Part shown: piece by piece, positions 1 to 11,946 of the stretch
Layout of the letters: each line of letters opens with the position of its first letter
How positions within the stretch are numbered: position 1 is the first letter of the stretch
NCBI GenBank assembly: GCA_951812925.1
Contig: OX638368.1
Location: forward strand, 19,159,187 to 19,223,186
Direction: 5' to 3'
Length of the DNA stretch: 64,000 bases
From: Calliopum simillimum
Taxonomy: Eukaryota; Arthropoda; Insecta; Diptera; Lauxaniidae
Notes under the pieces: model-generated
What the model was told of the DNA's origin: nothing
Seen by the model: only the letters and a program-made list of their open reading frames with translations
Databases searched by the model: none
Program-made: the position numbers and the translations under genes

Positions 1-1934
1 CGTGTCGGAGATATTTTACAAAAACTGTTTTTTCTAAATTTTTGGGATTGTCAAAAGATATCTTCTAAGCTATAAGTCGTACGAAAAAAAGCAATGTATA
101 GTTTGTGAAGCAAGAAATTCCCTATGAAAAGATATTTTCTTTCGACTCTCCGTTCATGAGTTATCACAATTTAAAAATCAACACATGATTATGAACACTT
201 ATGCGCCAAATGCACAATTGACTTATTTTTTACCATATTTCAATTAAGATATCTCCTAAAGTATATGTCGCACATATACAATTCGACCAGAATTTTTCTC
301 TAAACGTAACCATTAGCGAGATATTTGCAAAAAAGTTCAAATTTGGAAAGACCACATCGAAATCTAAAAAATATAGCATTTCAAAAATTCCAAAAAACTT
401 TCCAGGTAACGCCATTTCATTCTCTCAATAGTTTAATATTTAATAACTACTAAACATAATGTATAATTCCGAAGTGAGGCATAGAGATCTAGACAAGTCA
501 TATAGTTGTATTATTTAGCTGATATAGGTAACCAACATTTTAAAAGTAAACAGTTTTTGTATAAGTTCTTAATTACAATATTTTGCTTAAAAGTGAACAA
601 TTTATTATAATGATGAATATGTATGTTGGCTGAAAAACTGTTCCAGTCATGCACAAGTACATAAGTATCCCTAAAATATGGCAGCAAAAAATGTTGTATA
701 TATATAAAAAGTAGAGCACACTGCGCTTTGTACTAGAACTGCAAACGATAAAGTCCTTGAAAACGAAAATGGCCGTAAAATTTTATTTTTCTCAAGAAAG
801 AAGAAGGCAAGAAGCGCAGCAGTACAAGAAAATTAATGTTAAGAAGGAGAAGAATTTCTTAAAGAACAAAAAACAAAATAAATACAAAAAAGAGCAAAGT
901 GACTTCTTTGCGCTCAATTTCCTATTATCGTTTTTAGCCGTGCGATATATTCTTCCTTTTTTTTCCTTTCTCTATTGTCTTTTATGAACAATAGCTTCAC
1001 TAACGAACTGGGTAAAAAGTATTGCAACAAAATAAATGCTAAAGTGTAGTAAGTAGGTAAGTAGCTGGAGTGGAAAATTTGCCAATAAAAAACAAGCCAA
1101 TAATCTGGGTAATGCGTCCAGCTAAAGGAAAAAAAAGAAAGGCTTAAATATCTTTATTGTTGTTTAAGAATAATTCTTTCAAAACTACAATTTAAAAACT
1201 TTATATTTAGCTTAGTTTTTGACTCTTTTATAATTCTTTTTGGACATTTATTTTTTTTCACAAATTGAAACAATTACTAGATGTGGTAGACTAATTAAAA
1301 TGATGTCAATTTAAGCGCAGTTCACCTAACATTACTGATTCGAAGAAATATATTTCATAACTGGATGTTCGTATAAGAATTTTAAGGTATGTACTCGAAA
1401 AAAAGTAGTCGACAAAGAATGGGTAGTTATAAAACGTTTATTTTTTCACTAAAAAAAAAAGGTAAAACATTTCTTGAAGCTCAAGGGTATTTCTTTGAGA
1501 AAATGAAAATGTTAACTCGTTTGGTTGAGATATATGCAAAATATCGTAACTTTGAATTAACACCTGCCATGAGGCTCTGCACATCACTTTAACTGACCTG
1601 AGATGATAACTTGATCCATTTTTGTTTAAGTTTCTTTTAATTTTTGACGACTTTTTTCGTTTTTAGCAATTTTCTCTTCTAAGGACAGGCCCAGAAAAAT
1701 GTTATCCTTTTATTTCTTAAGAATATGATTAACTGATGATCGTGAAGGTCGAAATATGGGTGCTAGTTTTTCTATATAACATCACGATTAAAAAAATATA
1801 TAACACTTGATGATAGCGCATTAAGTAAAAAAAGATGTCTAACAATCAATAAAAAGTTCGAAAACTGATTTTGTCCACTTTCTTAAAAAAAATGAATTTA
1901 AGGTGCATCTTAAAGCACTGTCCATCGAGTTTTC
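1..1934. other. AT-rich DNA without a recognised gene
   Basis: The open frames here are short, low-complexity and Lys/Phe-rich, as expected from AT-rich DNA. I see no conserved motif, no inverted repeat of note and no tandem array. Confidence 0.6.
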
Positions 1935-2725
1935 TTGAATCATAGAAAGGCTCTATTACTTACGAAAAAAAAAATTATCTCAAATAGAAAGTCTACCTTA
2001 GCGAAGCAACTCTTTGAGCAGAATTCCAACACATCCATGCGAGATATTGCTGTAATTGCATGTACCTCGAAATTTACTATACAAAGGCTAAAGAAGAAAC
2101 GTAAGCTGAAAACCTACAGGTTTCAAAAAGTAGCATATCATGCCGATGAAAAGCAGCTGGAGGCTTAAAAGCAAGTCCAAAAGTTATATAGGGGTTTCCT
2201 GACTATATTTGACTGTATCGAAATGGATGATGAAACACACGTTAAGCTAGATTTCAAGCAGCAGGACACGAATGGCCCACAAACAAAGAAAAATCACAAA
2301 ATTTCCCAAGCATTATATGGTCTGCCAGCCCATATCCACCTGCGTTCTGAGAAGCAGTATTTTTTTATTACACCGGGCACAACCTAATCGAAAATTTTTA
2401 GTGACGAGAGTCTTGAAAAACGTTTTTTTTTTTGCTATTTATTCGTGGACACGAAAGTACTGTAATATTCTGTCCTGATTTGGCCACCTCTTATTACTCT
2501 TTAGCCACCATAGAATGGTACAAGAGCAAAATAAATGAACATTTTGTTCCAAAAAGGGCGAATTCACTTAACTGCTCAGAGTTTCGACCTTTTGAGAGAT
2601 ATTGGGCTTTAATGAAATTGGATCTTCGAAGGAGTAGAAAAACTACAGTCAAATTTATCATATGGAAACACTTCCAAGTTGCAATGCTATCATACATTTT
2701 CGCGAGCGAGAGAGAGAGAGCTTAA
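1935..2725 (+). pseudogene. Tc1/mariner transposase pseudogene, DD37E-type family
   Basis: Three frames read in order give a recognisable transposase. First comes an N-terminal helix-turn-helix region (SMRDIAVIACTSKFTIQRL, then LKTYRFQKVA). A catalytic block with MDDETHVKLDFKQ lies near 2227-2265. Then come VCQPISTCVLRSSIF and the second aspartate in FCPDLATSYYS near 2474. The C-terminal glutamate is in RPFERYWALMK near 2600. By my count 38 residues separate the second Asp from the Glu, one more than I expect for the ITmD37E-like group that shares the RPIEKYWA signature. Several frameshifts and a stop after QLEA make it non-functional. It is an old relic; no flanking inverted repeats were found. 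Confidence 0.82.
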
Positions 2726-2990
2726 ACAAAAAAGAGGCACAGCGAAGAGAGCGCAAATCTACATTTGTCACTATCACTAAAATAGCATTTTGTAGTGTAC
2801 ACTACAACTACTACTGAACTGAAGCAAATCAAACAAGGCAGTTCAATGCAGTATTTGTTTTTTCTTCTTTCATATCCAAGTACTGGTAAGACACTTGTAC
2901 GCGCCACTGAACTGAAGTATTTTATGAATAAAAAGCGGGTACAAGACATAAGCTATTCAGTTCGCGAAATAAAAGACATGACAGAATATG
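2632..2990 (+). repeat. 3' part of the mariner relic, repeated at 16889-17240
   Basis: The transposase tail and the sequence after it recur at 16889-17240. Shared blocks include agtagaaaaactacagt, the GA-rich stretch followed by aggcaca, gaagcaaatcaaa, catatccaagta and actgaagtattttat. The second copy carries internal differences and insertions. The two are members of one dispersed family; the second is probably a deleted, non-autonomous copy. Confidence 0.75.
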
Positions 2991-3940
2991 ATATGGCAGA
3001 CTTTGTATTATTTTCCTGTCAAGTTTAAGTTTAAATTTATTCTCTTGAAAAATTGTTATAATTAATGAATAAATCAGTAATTTGCAATTAAATTTATACA
3101 GTCCATTACTTTGAACCTTGCGAAAAATTTAAAGCTTTAGTTCCAAAAACCTTGCCCCAATTATTATTTACGAATATACATTTAATAAGTCTATACGATG
3201 TGCATACATACATCTATGTATGCATAAGTAAAATAAATAACTCCCCTAACTCATAACATGATAGTGTTGTTATGGTAAACAGTGCGTATGAGCAACATTT
3301 ATTTTGACTACATACAAGTTTACTCGTTTTGAAGGCTGAAACATGACCCACCCATTATTTACTACATGCAATATTTACGCTTCAAAATTGCATACATATT
3401 AAAGTATTAAAATTTATCAATAACATTTGTAGTGATATTCTGATGCTGTTGTTGTTGTTGTTGCGCTTTTGTTATCGAACAAATAAATACCCTAGATATC
3501 ATACAAGTAAACAATAAGGGGCACAGACGTTATGAGTACATGTACTCGTGTAACAGTTAGAAAACTGCATTAATTATGACGCTGTCAGCACTTCATGTCA
3601 CACCCACACTGGTACACATTAATATTTGAGTGTGAGCATCATCAGCGAAATCAACGCCGCTAGTTGAAGATATGTATCATTGATACGAAGAGGAGATTCA
3701 ATATGTTCCGATAAAATAAAACAATAGCACGTAGCAACAAGCATAAGCACGCATTAGTAGTGATGGAGGATAATGTCACAATATCATACATCGGTGAGCG
3801 ATACGTCACGTTAATCGTCAAAGCGTTATAAATTAGAAAGCATTTAACCAAAACCATCAAAATTTGTTTGTTTTTCCTTGAATTTTCGCTTGCAGCCCAA
3901 TTTTTGACTGGATTTAGTCCGAACTACTTTTTAAATTAAT
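2991..3940. other. No gene seen
   Basis: AT-rich DNA with a short (TGT)n tract at 3447-3463 and no other recognisable structure. Confidence 0.55.
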
Positions 3941-4385
3941 AGGAGTTTTTCTTTTTTTGTTCAAAGAAGAGCTCTGAGCAGAGCGTGAACACGTCGAGTA
4001 TAACCTGAACAGAGCACGCTCAGAGCGCTCTGATTTATTTATGAAACACACTTGCACATTTTTCTATTGAAATCCGGTTAAACTGCCAAAAAAATCCAAA
4101 TAAATTATTAAATTTTACTTCAAAATAACCAGCACGGTCCAAAATGGAGTTCGTTTTTATTTTATCTTGTTTATTTTTCTACTTTCAAATGTCAATTTTG
4201 ATGTGCTCCTTCTTTTACTCTGAATGCTCGGTCGTTTCATTCTGAGCTCATTGAGCGTGCTGATTTCACCCTAAACAAAAAAAGAAACACAAATTTTATG
4301 CTCTGATGTCTCTGAACAAAAAAAGGAACACAATTTATGTTTTCACAATTCAGACTCTACTCTGAACGAAAAAAGAAAAACACCT
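3941..4385. mobile_element. Short inverted-repeat element (MITE-like)
   Basis: The ends are inverted copies of about 25-30 bases. The left reads aggagtttttctttttttgt; the right, reverse-complemented, reads aggtgtttttcttttttcgt. AAT lies on both sides (3938-3940 and 4386-4388), a candidate 3-bp target duplication. The interior has several copies of a ctctgagc/gagcgtgctc motif in both orientations. No coding capacity. The family is not known to me. Confidence 0.55.
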
Positions 4386-4471
4386 AATATGAAACTAGCT
4401 TTCCCTGCCCGCTTCGCTTATATGTTTGTTTTTTCTTTTTCAATTGCTCCAACATTTCATTTGAAGAAACA

Positions 4472-4695
4472 TTTGACTATGAAGCATTCATAACCTTCGG
4501 CACCTTCAAGTGTCTCACGAAACTAACATTTAAAGCTTGTTGATAGTTCGCCAAAGATTCTAAAACACCTAAGCATACTGCGTTTCGACTATGAAGCCTT
4601 CGGATCGGATTACCTTCGGGTTTCTCAGAAAACTATCAGTTAAAGCTAGTTAATAGTTCGCCATAGATATTTTCTGTATACCTAGATATTCCTCG
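4472..4695 (+). repeat. Two-unit tandem repeat, about 111 bp
   Basis: Two diverged units start with tttgactatgaagc (4472) and tttcgactatgaagc (4583). Both contain an accttcgg stretch, an aaactatc/aaactaac stretch followed by taaagct, and tagttcgcca. Unit function unknown. Confidence 0.6.
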
Positions 4696-4742
4696 TATTC
4701 AGTATGCAGTCTTCGGGTGATCTTCGACAACCTTCGTGAAGA

Positions 4743-4995
4743 GTAAACGCGGGAGATATGGCACCCTTTTAGTTAAACTGCTATAAAACCAAAATTAAAA
4801 GAGATTTTAAAAAAAAAATAAACACAAGTTTATTCATTTATTAATTTGAAGAAAAAAGAAGTACTTCAACTACTTAGAATAAAAATGATTGCAAATATGT
4901 TTTTTCTTCATTATAAAAAAAATGCTATAAAGTGCCAAATCACCCTAAACTCCGGGTGATATGGCACCATACCATGGGTGAATTGGCACCCTAAG
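4743..4995. other. Region with repeated tatggcacc motifs, possibly a transposon end
   Basis: gagatatggcaccc (about 4754) and ggtgatatggcacca plus ggtgaattggcaccc (about 4954-4994) resemble the gggtaatatggacc motifs at 37557 and 37903. It may be a remnant of a pogo-like family with such terminal repeats. No paired inverted end was found. Confidence 0.25.
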
Positions 4996-5608
4996 TTTCT
5001 TTTAAGCTTTTGTTGCCACAATTGTTGCATGTGTGCACAAATGATGTACATGTTTCATGTAACCACATACAGTGGCTCACAAAAGTATTCGGAATTTGAA
5101 AATATTTTAAAGAATCATAAAATTTTTTAATAACGAATAAATTTTTTTTGAATCACTCTTAATAATTATAACTCGGTAAAAAGCTAGTTTTATTTATCAA
5201 AAGAATCTTTCCTAAAATGTTGCTTAAAAATGTAAAAAAGAGCATATAAGCAAAATCCTACTTAAATTCAATACACAAAAGTATTCGGAATTTTAAAAAA
5301 TATGGCAATATCTTAAAGACAAAATCAAAGAATAATCCAAAAGTATTGGCGACACTCTTATAATTCAATTTACAGTTAGTTTGCGGTAGCTCAGTTTTGA
5401 TTTGTCAGTTTTTTTTAAACAAAAGAGTTCGCTTTTTAGAAAAAGTAGGATGGGAAGAAAATAAGAAGAAACTACACTTAAATAAAAAAATTTTAAAGCG
5501 TGAGAACGGAAAACCCTTTAGGAGATCGCAAGCTGTGTTGGATGAAATATTTAGACTATACACAGAATTATAGAAAGGAAAGAGTTTCATAATTTACAAC
5601 GCTCTGGT

Positions 5609-5839
5609 ATGTTATCGAAACTAGGCATTCGAGATAGGTCGGATATCATACGAAAAACTAAAATTCAACCACGTACTTCAGCAGTGGACATTACTAGAAG
5701 CCTCACCAAATATAATGGGGTAAACATCAGTAATGAAACTGATCGCCAGACACTCAGGAATGCTAGTTATAATGGGAGAACTCAACGTTCCAAACCATTT
5801 ATAAGTAAGACCATCCGCAAAAAGCGCTTATGTATATAA
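5609..5839 (+). pseudogene. Tc1 transposase N-terminal fragment, left arm
   Basis: It encodes the paired-type DNA-binding start of a Tc1 transposase. Recognisable parts are SDIIRKTKIQPRTSAVDITR, then SLTKYNGVNIS, then TLRNASYNGRTQRSKPFIS and RKKRL. The expected continuation (a catalytic core with DDE residues) is absent because the sequence turns into the palindrome's centre at about 5830. Confidence 0.8.
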
Positions 5840-5912
5840 TAAAGATGCCACTTATATAATATTTTGTCTCGTCTCTAAAAATAACGCTTGACATAAACCA
5901 TTTGTTGCAACT

Positions 5913-6128
5913 TTAGTGTTTTTTTGCAAACTCTAAGCTCTTTTTGCGGTTAGCCGTACTTATAAATGGTTTGGAACGTTGAGTTCTTCGATTATAACTA
6001 GCATTTCTGAGTGTCTGGCGATCAGTTTCATCACTGATGCTTACCCCATTATATTTGGTGAGGCTTCTAGTAATGTCCACTGCTGAAGTACGTGGTTGAA
6101 TTTTAGTTTTTCGTATGATATCCGACAT
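5913..6128 (-). pseudogene. Tc1 transposase N-terminal fragment, right arm
   Basis: Mirror copy of the fragment at 5609-5839. It differs at a few residues (ISDETDR for ISNETDR, NRRTQRS for NGRTQRS) and runs a little further, to RKKSLEFAKKH, before the centre of the palindrome. The differences show the arms have drifted since they formed. Confidence 0.8.
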
Positions 6129-6698
6129 ATCTCAAATGCATAGTTTCGATAACATGCCAGAGCGTTGGGAATTATGTAACTTTTTTTTTTCTATAATGCT
6201 GTGTATAGTCTAAATACTTCATCCAACACAGCTTGCGATCTCCTAAAGGGTTTTCCGTTCTCACGCTTAAAAATTTTTTTATTTAAGTGTGGTTTCTTCT
6301 GATTTTCTTCCCATCCTACTTTTTCTAAAAAGCGAAGTCTTTTGTTTAAAAAAAAAACTGGCAAATCAAAACTGAGCTACCGCAAACTAACTGTAAATCG
6401 AATTTTAAGAGTGTCGCCAATACTTTTGGATTATTCTTTGATTTTGTCTTTAAGGTATTGCCATGTTTTTCAAAATTCCGAATACTTTGTTGTATTGAAT
6501 TTAAGTAGGATTTTGCTTATAAGCTCTTTTTTACATTTTTAAGCAACATTTTAGGAAAGATTCTTTTGATAAATAAAACTAGATTTTTACCGAGCTATAA
6601 TTATTAAGAGTGATTTAAAAAAAAATTATTCGTTATTAAAAAATTTTATGATTCTTTAAAAAATTTTCAAATTCCGAATACTTTTGTGAGCCACTGTA

Positions 6699-8790
6699 TA
6701 TCACATTACGCATTGGATCCAATCGTATTATTTAGTGGATTGTCCATTCTTCTCCTAGCTGTCCTGATTTTCATAAATTTGCATAATCAGATCTAGTCAC
6801 GAGATGACGTTTACCTCTTTCATCGTTATACAAACGGAAATTCAAAGTAAATAGCACGTTGTGCACTTTCTACTATACTTAGTCAGACAGCGTAGCGTAT
6901 GAATTTTCTCAATTGTTTTAGCAATAAGCTTTACATGTAAAGTGCATTTTCTGTAATACACGGACCTTCTCGTCGTTTCTTATTGTTGCTTTTGTTATAT
7001 CTTTTTTTTTACTTTTGTATCGTACTGCTTATTGACTGACTTTTAAGTAATTCTTGTCAGAGTTATCTCAATAAGACTTTGATCCTAACTCTTTGTTAAT
7101 TCGATCTAACCCTTCGAGACATTTAATATATTTTAAATTTTTTTTCATCTGGTTTAATATTTTACGATGTCTTCAATGATTTTTGATGCAATTCGATGCT
7201 TTGTGAGAACTTCGATAACTTTCGATATTTTACAACTTTTTCAGTGATTTTCAAATTTTAGCGATTCATGGCAAATTCTTCAGTTTTAAGTCTTTTCAAC
7301 TTCCTATTGAAAATCGCGTAGTTAATCGGTATCGTTTCAAAACATGCGATTTGAGAAAAAGCATATTATTTTTGGCTCATTCTATTCCCAACATATGCAA
7401 TTTTTTCGTCACATACACAATCTTTTGTGTTTGTTGTGTGGCTTAAAATAACGAAAAGGAAACGGAAGCGAACAAAAAATTTTAGTTCAACTAAATGCAC
7501 AAAAGCAAAATTTTTTCATACAAAAAAAACACGAAACAATGGAAAACCGCTAAGAACCTGTTTAACCGGAGGGTGGTAATGTCGGCTATGCCGTCGTTGC
7601 CTTTACGTCCTAGAGCGCTGTTGCCGTCTCCGTTGTTTTTCTTGCAACTGTGTGGTTATCGCAGCTGGAGATGCGGTCGGTTGTCTTCGTGTCGAATTGA
7701 CTTTGATTTGATTTGGTTTTAACTTTTGTTTTTGCAAAATTTGGCGATGCCGTTTATGTTACTACCAGTGTTGCCAAAAATATAAGCAAAAAAAGGGGGG
7801 AATCAAAAGTGGTAAATTTTGCACACAGATTGCTTGCTACAAGCTTGTATTTCATGAATTATTTTCAAAAGGTACTTTTCCGGCAATACTGGTGAGACGA
7901 CTCTCGTGAATTGTTTTTGTATTTGCAAAAATATTTTTTTACTCTTTTTTTTTTGTTTGTCTCTTTTCACTTGTGTTTGCGAATGTAATGCAAATTTTTG
8001 CCTCTTCTCATTTTCTCATTTTAATTGACATTGGAAGAGAAGAAAATTGGAAAATTTTGTTGAAATTTCAGAGAATTTGTGTTAAATTTTCAGTGCGCAT
8101 GTGAGTGGATTTACACGAGTTTTTATTTGGATCAATATGCAAACGTCACATTTGTCCTACATTAGGTGAGTATTGGAAAAAAGTTGTTTCTTTTTATTTG
8201 CAAAAATCGAGAGCAAAACGATACTTGTACAAGTATGAGTGCGGGAACTTCAGGTTAAAAGTTATTTAAGGATAACAGTGTCAACTATATGGTTACACAT
8301 ATTGGAAGCGTTTTTGCCTTAGGGCAGATATCTTGGCTAGAAATACATAAGTATGGTTTTAGGAAACTGTTAACAAAAATATTTCAAGATATTTGGCAGT
8401 ATTTTTGAATCATTAGAAAAAATGTCCACTTTACGGAAAACTGCACAAACATTTTTTATAGCGGATGTAATTTTTCTTGAAGTCTTGAAAGGGATACAGT
8501 AAAAATGATAAATTTCAGGAAATTTCAGCTACTTTCGACCCTTTTTTGTAAAACAAATGTTCAGAAAATATTTTATTTTTGATATTGGAGGTTTGTTTTA
8601 CGAATCGGAAGCAAGAAAATGTTCAAAAGTCACTTCTTCTACTCTCATACTTATATATATAGAGGTATCATACATATCATTCAAAAGAGTCCCAAATATA
8701 TTGCATTTTGGAGTTTATAAAAATAAAGAAATGGTTATAAGCCGGGTATACAATAACGGCCTAAGGTATGATGAGAACTTCCGTTTCGCG
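6699..8790. other. No gene recognised
   Basis: Short open frames at 7495-7895 and 8557-8799 show no motif I recognise. A consensus-like splice donor (aggtgagta, about 8164) follows a somewhat less AT-rich stretch at 8000-8160, but nothing supports an exon. Just before the next feature, the 8750-8790 stretch resembles a single-copy lead-in to the pentanucleotide array. Confidence 0.5.
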
Positions 8791-10025
8791 CTAACCTAAT
8801 CCAGCCTAACCTAACCTAACCTAACCTAACCTAACCTAACCTAACCTAACCTAACCTAACCTAACCTAACCTAACCTAACCTAACCTAACCTAACCTAAC
8901 CTAACCTAACCTAACCTAACCTAACCTAACCTAACCTAACCTAACCTAACCTAACCTAACCTAACCTAACCTAACCTAACCTAACCTAACCTAACCTAAC
9001 CTAACCTAACCTAACCTAACCTAACCTAACCTAACCTAACCTAACCTAACCTAACCTAACCTAACCTAACCTAACCTAACCTAACCTAACCTAACCTAAC
9101 CTAACCTAACCTAACCTAACCTAACCTAACCTAACCTAACCTAACCTAACCTAACCTAACCTAACCTAACCTAACCTAACCTAACCTAACCTAACCTAAC
9201 CTAACCTAACCTAACCTAACCTAACCTAACCTAACCTAACCTAACCTAACCTAACCTAACCTAACCTAACCTAACCTAACCTAACCTAACCTAACCTAAC
9301 CTAACCTAACCTAACCTAACCTAACCTAACCTAACCTAACCTAACCTAACCTAACCTAACCTAACCTAACCTAACCTAACCTAACCTAACCTAACCTAAC
9401 CTAACCTAACCTAACCTAACCTAACCTAACCTAACCTAACCTAACCTAACCTAACCTAACCTAACCTAACCTAACCTAACCTAACCTAACCTAACCTAAC
9501 CTAACCTAACCTAACCTAACCTAACCTAACCTAACCTAACCTAACCTAACCTAACCTAACCTAACCTAACCTAACCTAACCTAACCTAACCTAACCTAAC
9601 CTAACCTAACCTAACCTAACCTAACCTAACCTAACCTAACCTAACCTAACCTAACCTAACCTAACCTAACCTAACCTAACCTAACTTAACCTAACCTAAC
9701 CTAACCTAACCTAACCTAACCTAACCTAACCTAACCTAACCTAACCTAACCTAACCTAACCTAACCTAACCTAACCTAACCTAACCTAACCTAACCTAAC
9801 CTAACCTAACCTAACCTAACCTAACCTAACCTTACCTAACCTAACCTAACCTAACCTAACCTAACCTAACCTAACCTAACCTAACCTAACCTAACCTAAC
9901 CTAACCTAACCTAACCTAACCTAACCTAACCTAACCTAACCTAACCTAACCTAACCTAACCTAACCTAACTTAACCTAACCTAACCTAACCTAACCTAAC
10001 CTAACCTAACCTAACCTAACCTAAC
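8791..10025. repeat. (CCTAA)n array, complement of the insect telomere repeat TTAGG
   Basis: After a degenerate start (8791-8804) the unit ctaac repeats without any shift in register from 8806 to 10025, which is 244 units in 1220 bp. I see only three variant units: ttaac at 9686, cttac at 9831 and ttaac at 9971. There are no insertions or deletions. The unit equals the (TTAGG)n telomere repeat of many insects, which Diptera are known to lack at chromosome ends. Here the array is interstitial, between AT-rich single-copy flanks. If Sap47 intron 1 is read correctly, the transcript would contain UUAGG repeats. Confidence 0.97.
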
Positions 10026-11414
10026 TTTGGGGGTGATCGTCTGACAGTTCGTAGCAATTGCGCTATGCCACTGCCTATTTATATACTTAATTTTAACACG
10101 CTATGTCAAAGTTAGTTAGATATTCAGAATTTTTTAAGCTACTTTGACAAAAAAATATCTACGTCAAAAAATCACTGAATAATTTAATTGTTCAAAGGAG
10201 TCTCTCTAGCTGCTACCATAACGATAAAGAAGGTGCAAATAATTAGCAATTTTATTACTTATTTATAAATGGAAAAAGTAACTTGAACGTGTCATAGTTG
10301 TTTACAAATATTTCATATCATTTGCAAAAAAAAAAGTTACCGTGATAGAAGCATTTTAAGCCTGGCAGCTTTTGAAATTCATACAAAATGAGGAGACAAT
10401 GAATGAAGGTAAGAAAAACAGCTGCAAGGTCAATTGAACACGCTAAACAAAACGCTTTCCTTTTTTAAAGAAAACAAAAATGTGAAAAAAAAAAATTTCC
10501 CAGAAGGTTAATATGATTGCATGCAGGCTATGTATGTATATTTTTTTTCTTTTTGCATAAATTAAAGGATTAAAAAAATGTTCGTGTATGTACAATAAGA
10601 ACAAAGTCAAAAACACAAAAAGATTTTAGGACAAGTAGAAGAAACTATGAAATTTAATAGAAATTAAAAGGAAAAACTCTTGGAGCACAGAAAAATATTG
10701 GAGCAACATAAAACAAAACCTTAAACTTATTTTGAAATTTTGATTATATGAGATGCTCCACAAGAAAAGGGATCTAATCTACGCTGACTTGTACAGGAGA
10801 GCTGATAATAAGAGATGGAGTAAGCCTTTTCTATTTTCAGTTGCAGTTAGAATTCAGTGCTTTCACATTTTACAATCGGTTTTAGGTTCATAATCAGATT
10901 ACAAATAGCAATAAATAGGGTCTTTCTTCCCCAACCGTTAAAAAGATCATATGTTCCACAATAAATTTTAAGCATTTTAGTACGGTTTATATCCTACAGT
11001 ACAAGTGAAATTCCCCAAAACTGCACCAAAACATGCCTTATTTTTTCCTCACCTATCTATACAGGGTGGTTGGGGCTTAGTAGAACACCGAAATAGTAAG
11101 ATTTCTGGAACAATTCTGAACAACTTTTCTTAGCTACATTTTTCGAAATTCGTAAAACTGACAGAGATATAACCCATCGGAAGATCGGGATATAGCTTTA
11201 CGAAAACCGGTATAAGGAACACAAAGACAAACAAACATTTATTTTTGAAAATTTTGACCATTTTTGTTTTTAAGAACGATTTTTCCAAAAACTGTATTAT
11301 TAACATATAGTTTTGGTAACAAATTATGAAAGCCCAATTTATTTCCTTACATTTGATATGTAATTTGTACCTGATTTTCTTCATTAGCATATTTTTTTAT
11401 TGACAAGCAAACAA
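10026..11414. other. No gene recognised
   Basis: AT-rich sequence with no conserved coding motif. The left end of the following Tc1 relic may lie in here but was not located. Confidence 0.5.
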
Positions 11415-11946
11415 TAAACCAAAGAAATTTCCATGCGGATTGAGTGGTAAAAGTCTTATGAGAAGACCAAGGAGAGAAAGGCTAAGCCCGAAATATACAA
11501 GAGGAACTGTCTAGCATAGAGGTTGTAGAATCATGGCCTGGAGATGCTGTGTTGTAGGCATTATGAAGTCTAATGATTATAAAGACATACTACAAAATAC
11601 TATGATGCCATATGCAACTTGGAAAATGACACTAAAATGGATATTCCTGCATAATAACAACCTTAAGCACACGTCGAAAGTGGTAAAAGATTAGATAAAA
11701 TGGCAAAATATTGATTTTCATCAATGCCCCGCGGAGTCGCCAGATCTAAACCCAATCAAATCGTCAAGTCACGTCAATGCATTACTTATTATGCAATCAA
11801 AAATTGAGAAAACAGGATGAGTTGTTTAATGAAGTTAAAAAACGGTAGCAGGACATTCCGCACTCATTTGAAAATAGTTTTATCGCATCCATGCCAAAAA
11901 GATGCACTGCTGTTATAGAAAACAGGGGTTATTCCATTAAATATTG
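11415..11946 (+). pseudogene. Tc1 transposase pseudogene, C-terminal half
   Basis: Frames read in order give LMRRPRRERLSPKYTRGTV, then a WGC-like stretch, then KWIFLHNNNLKHTSKVVKD, then PAESPDLNPIK and finally ASMPKRCTAVIENRG before the stop. These match the order of a Tc1 transposase from the middle of the catalytic domain to its C-terminus. The second catalytic Asp (expected as QDND) is Asn, and the Glu of DLNPIE is Lys. In-frame stops and frameshifts are also present. A CACTGTA-like end near 12192-12198 may be the right terminus. Confidence 0.8.

Larger units (their letters stand above)
5070..6696. mobile_element. Palindromic Tc1 element made of two 5' halves
   Basis: The element is bounded by TA on both sides (5068-5069 and 6697-6698) and by inverted ends starting cagtggctcacaaaagtatt. 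The inverted match is not limited to the ends: it runs about 760 bp inward on each side (roughly 5070-5828 against 5933-6696), with only about 100 bp unpaired in the middle. Each arm has an outer and an inner copy of the sequence acaaaagtattcggaattt (left arm 5078 and 5275), the IR/DR arrangement seen in some Tc1 elements. Each arm also carries the same N-terminal transposase coding segment, pointing to the centre. Lacking any catalytic domain, it could move only with transposase supplied from elsewhere. It is either a foldback derivative or the result of an inverted duplication. Confidence 0.85.

Noticed and set aside
8100..8170. Possible untranslated exon ending at aggtgagta
   Set aside because: A single donor-like site without partner or homology is too little.
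8791..10025. Possible CRISPR array or true chromosome end
   Set aside because: There are no spacers, and single-copy DNA with genes lies on both sides, so it is an interstitial satellite.
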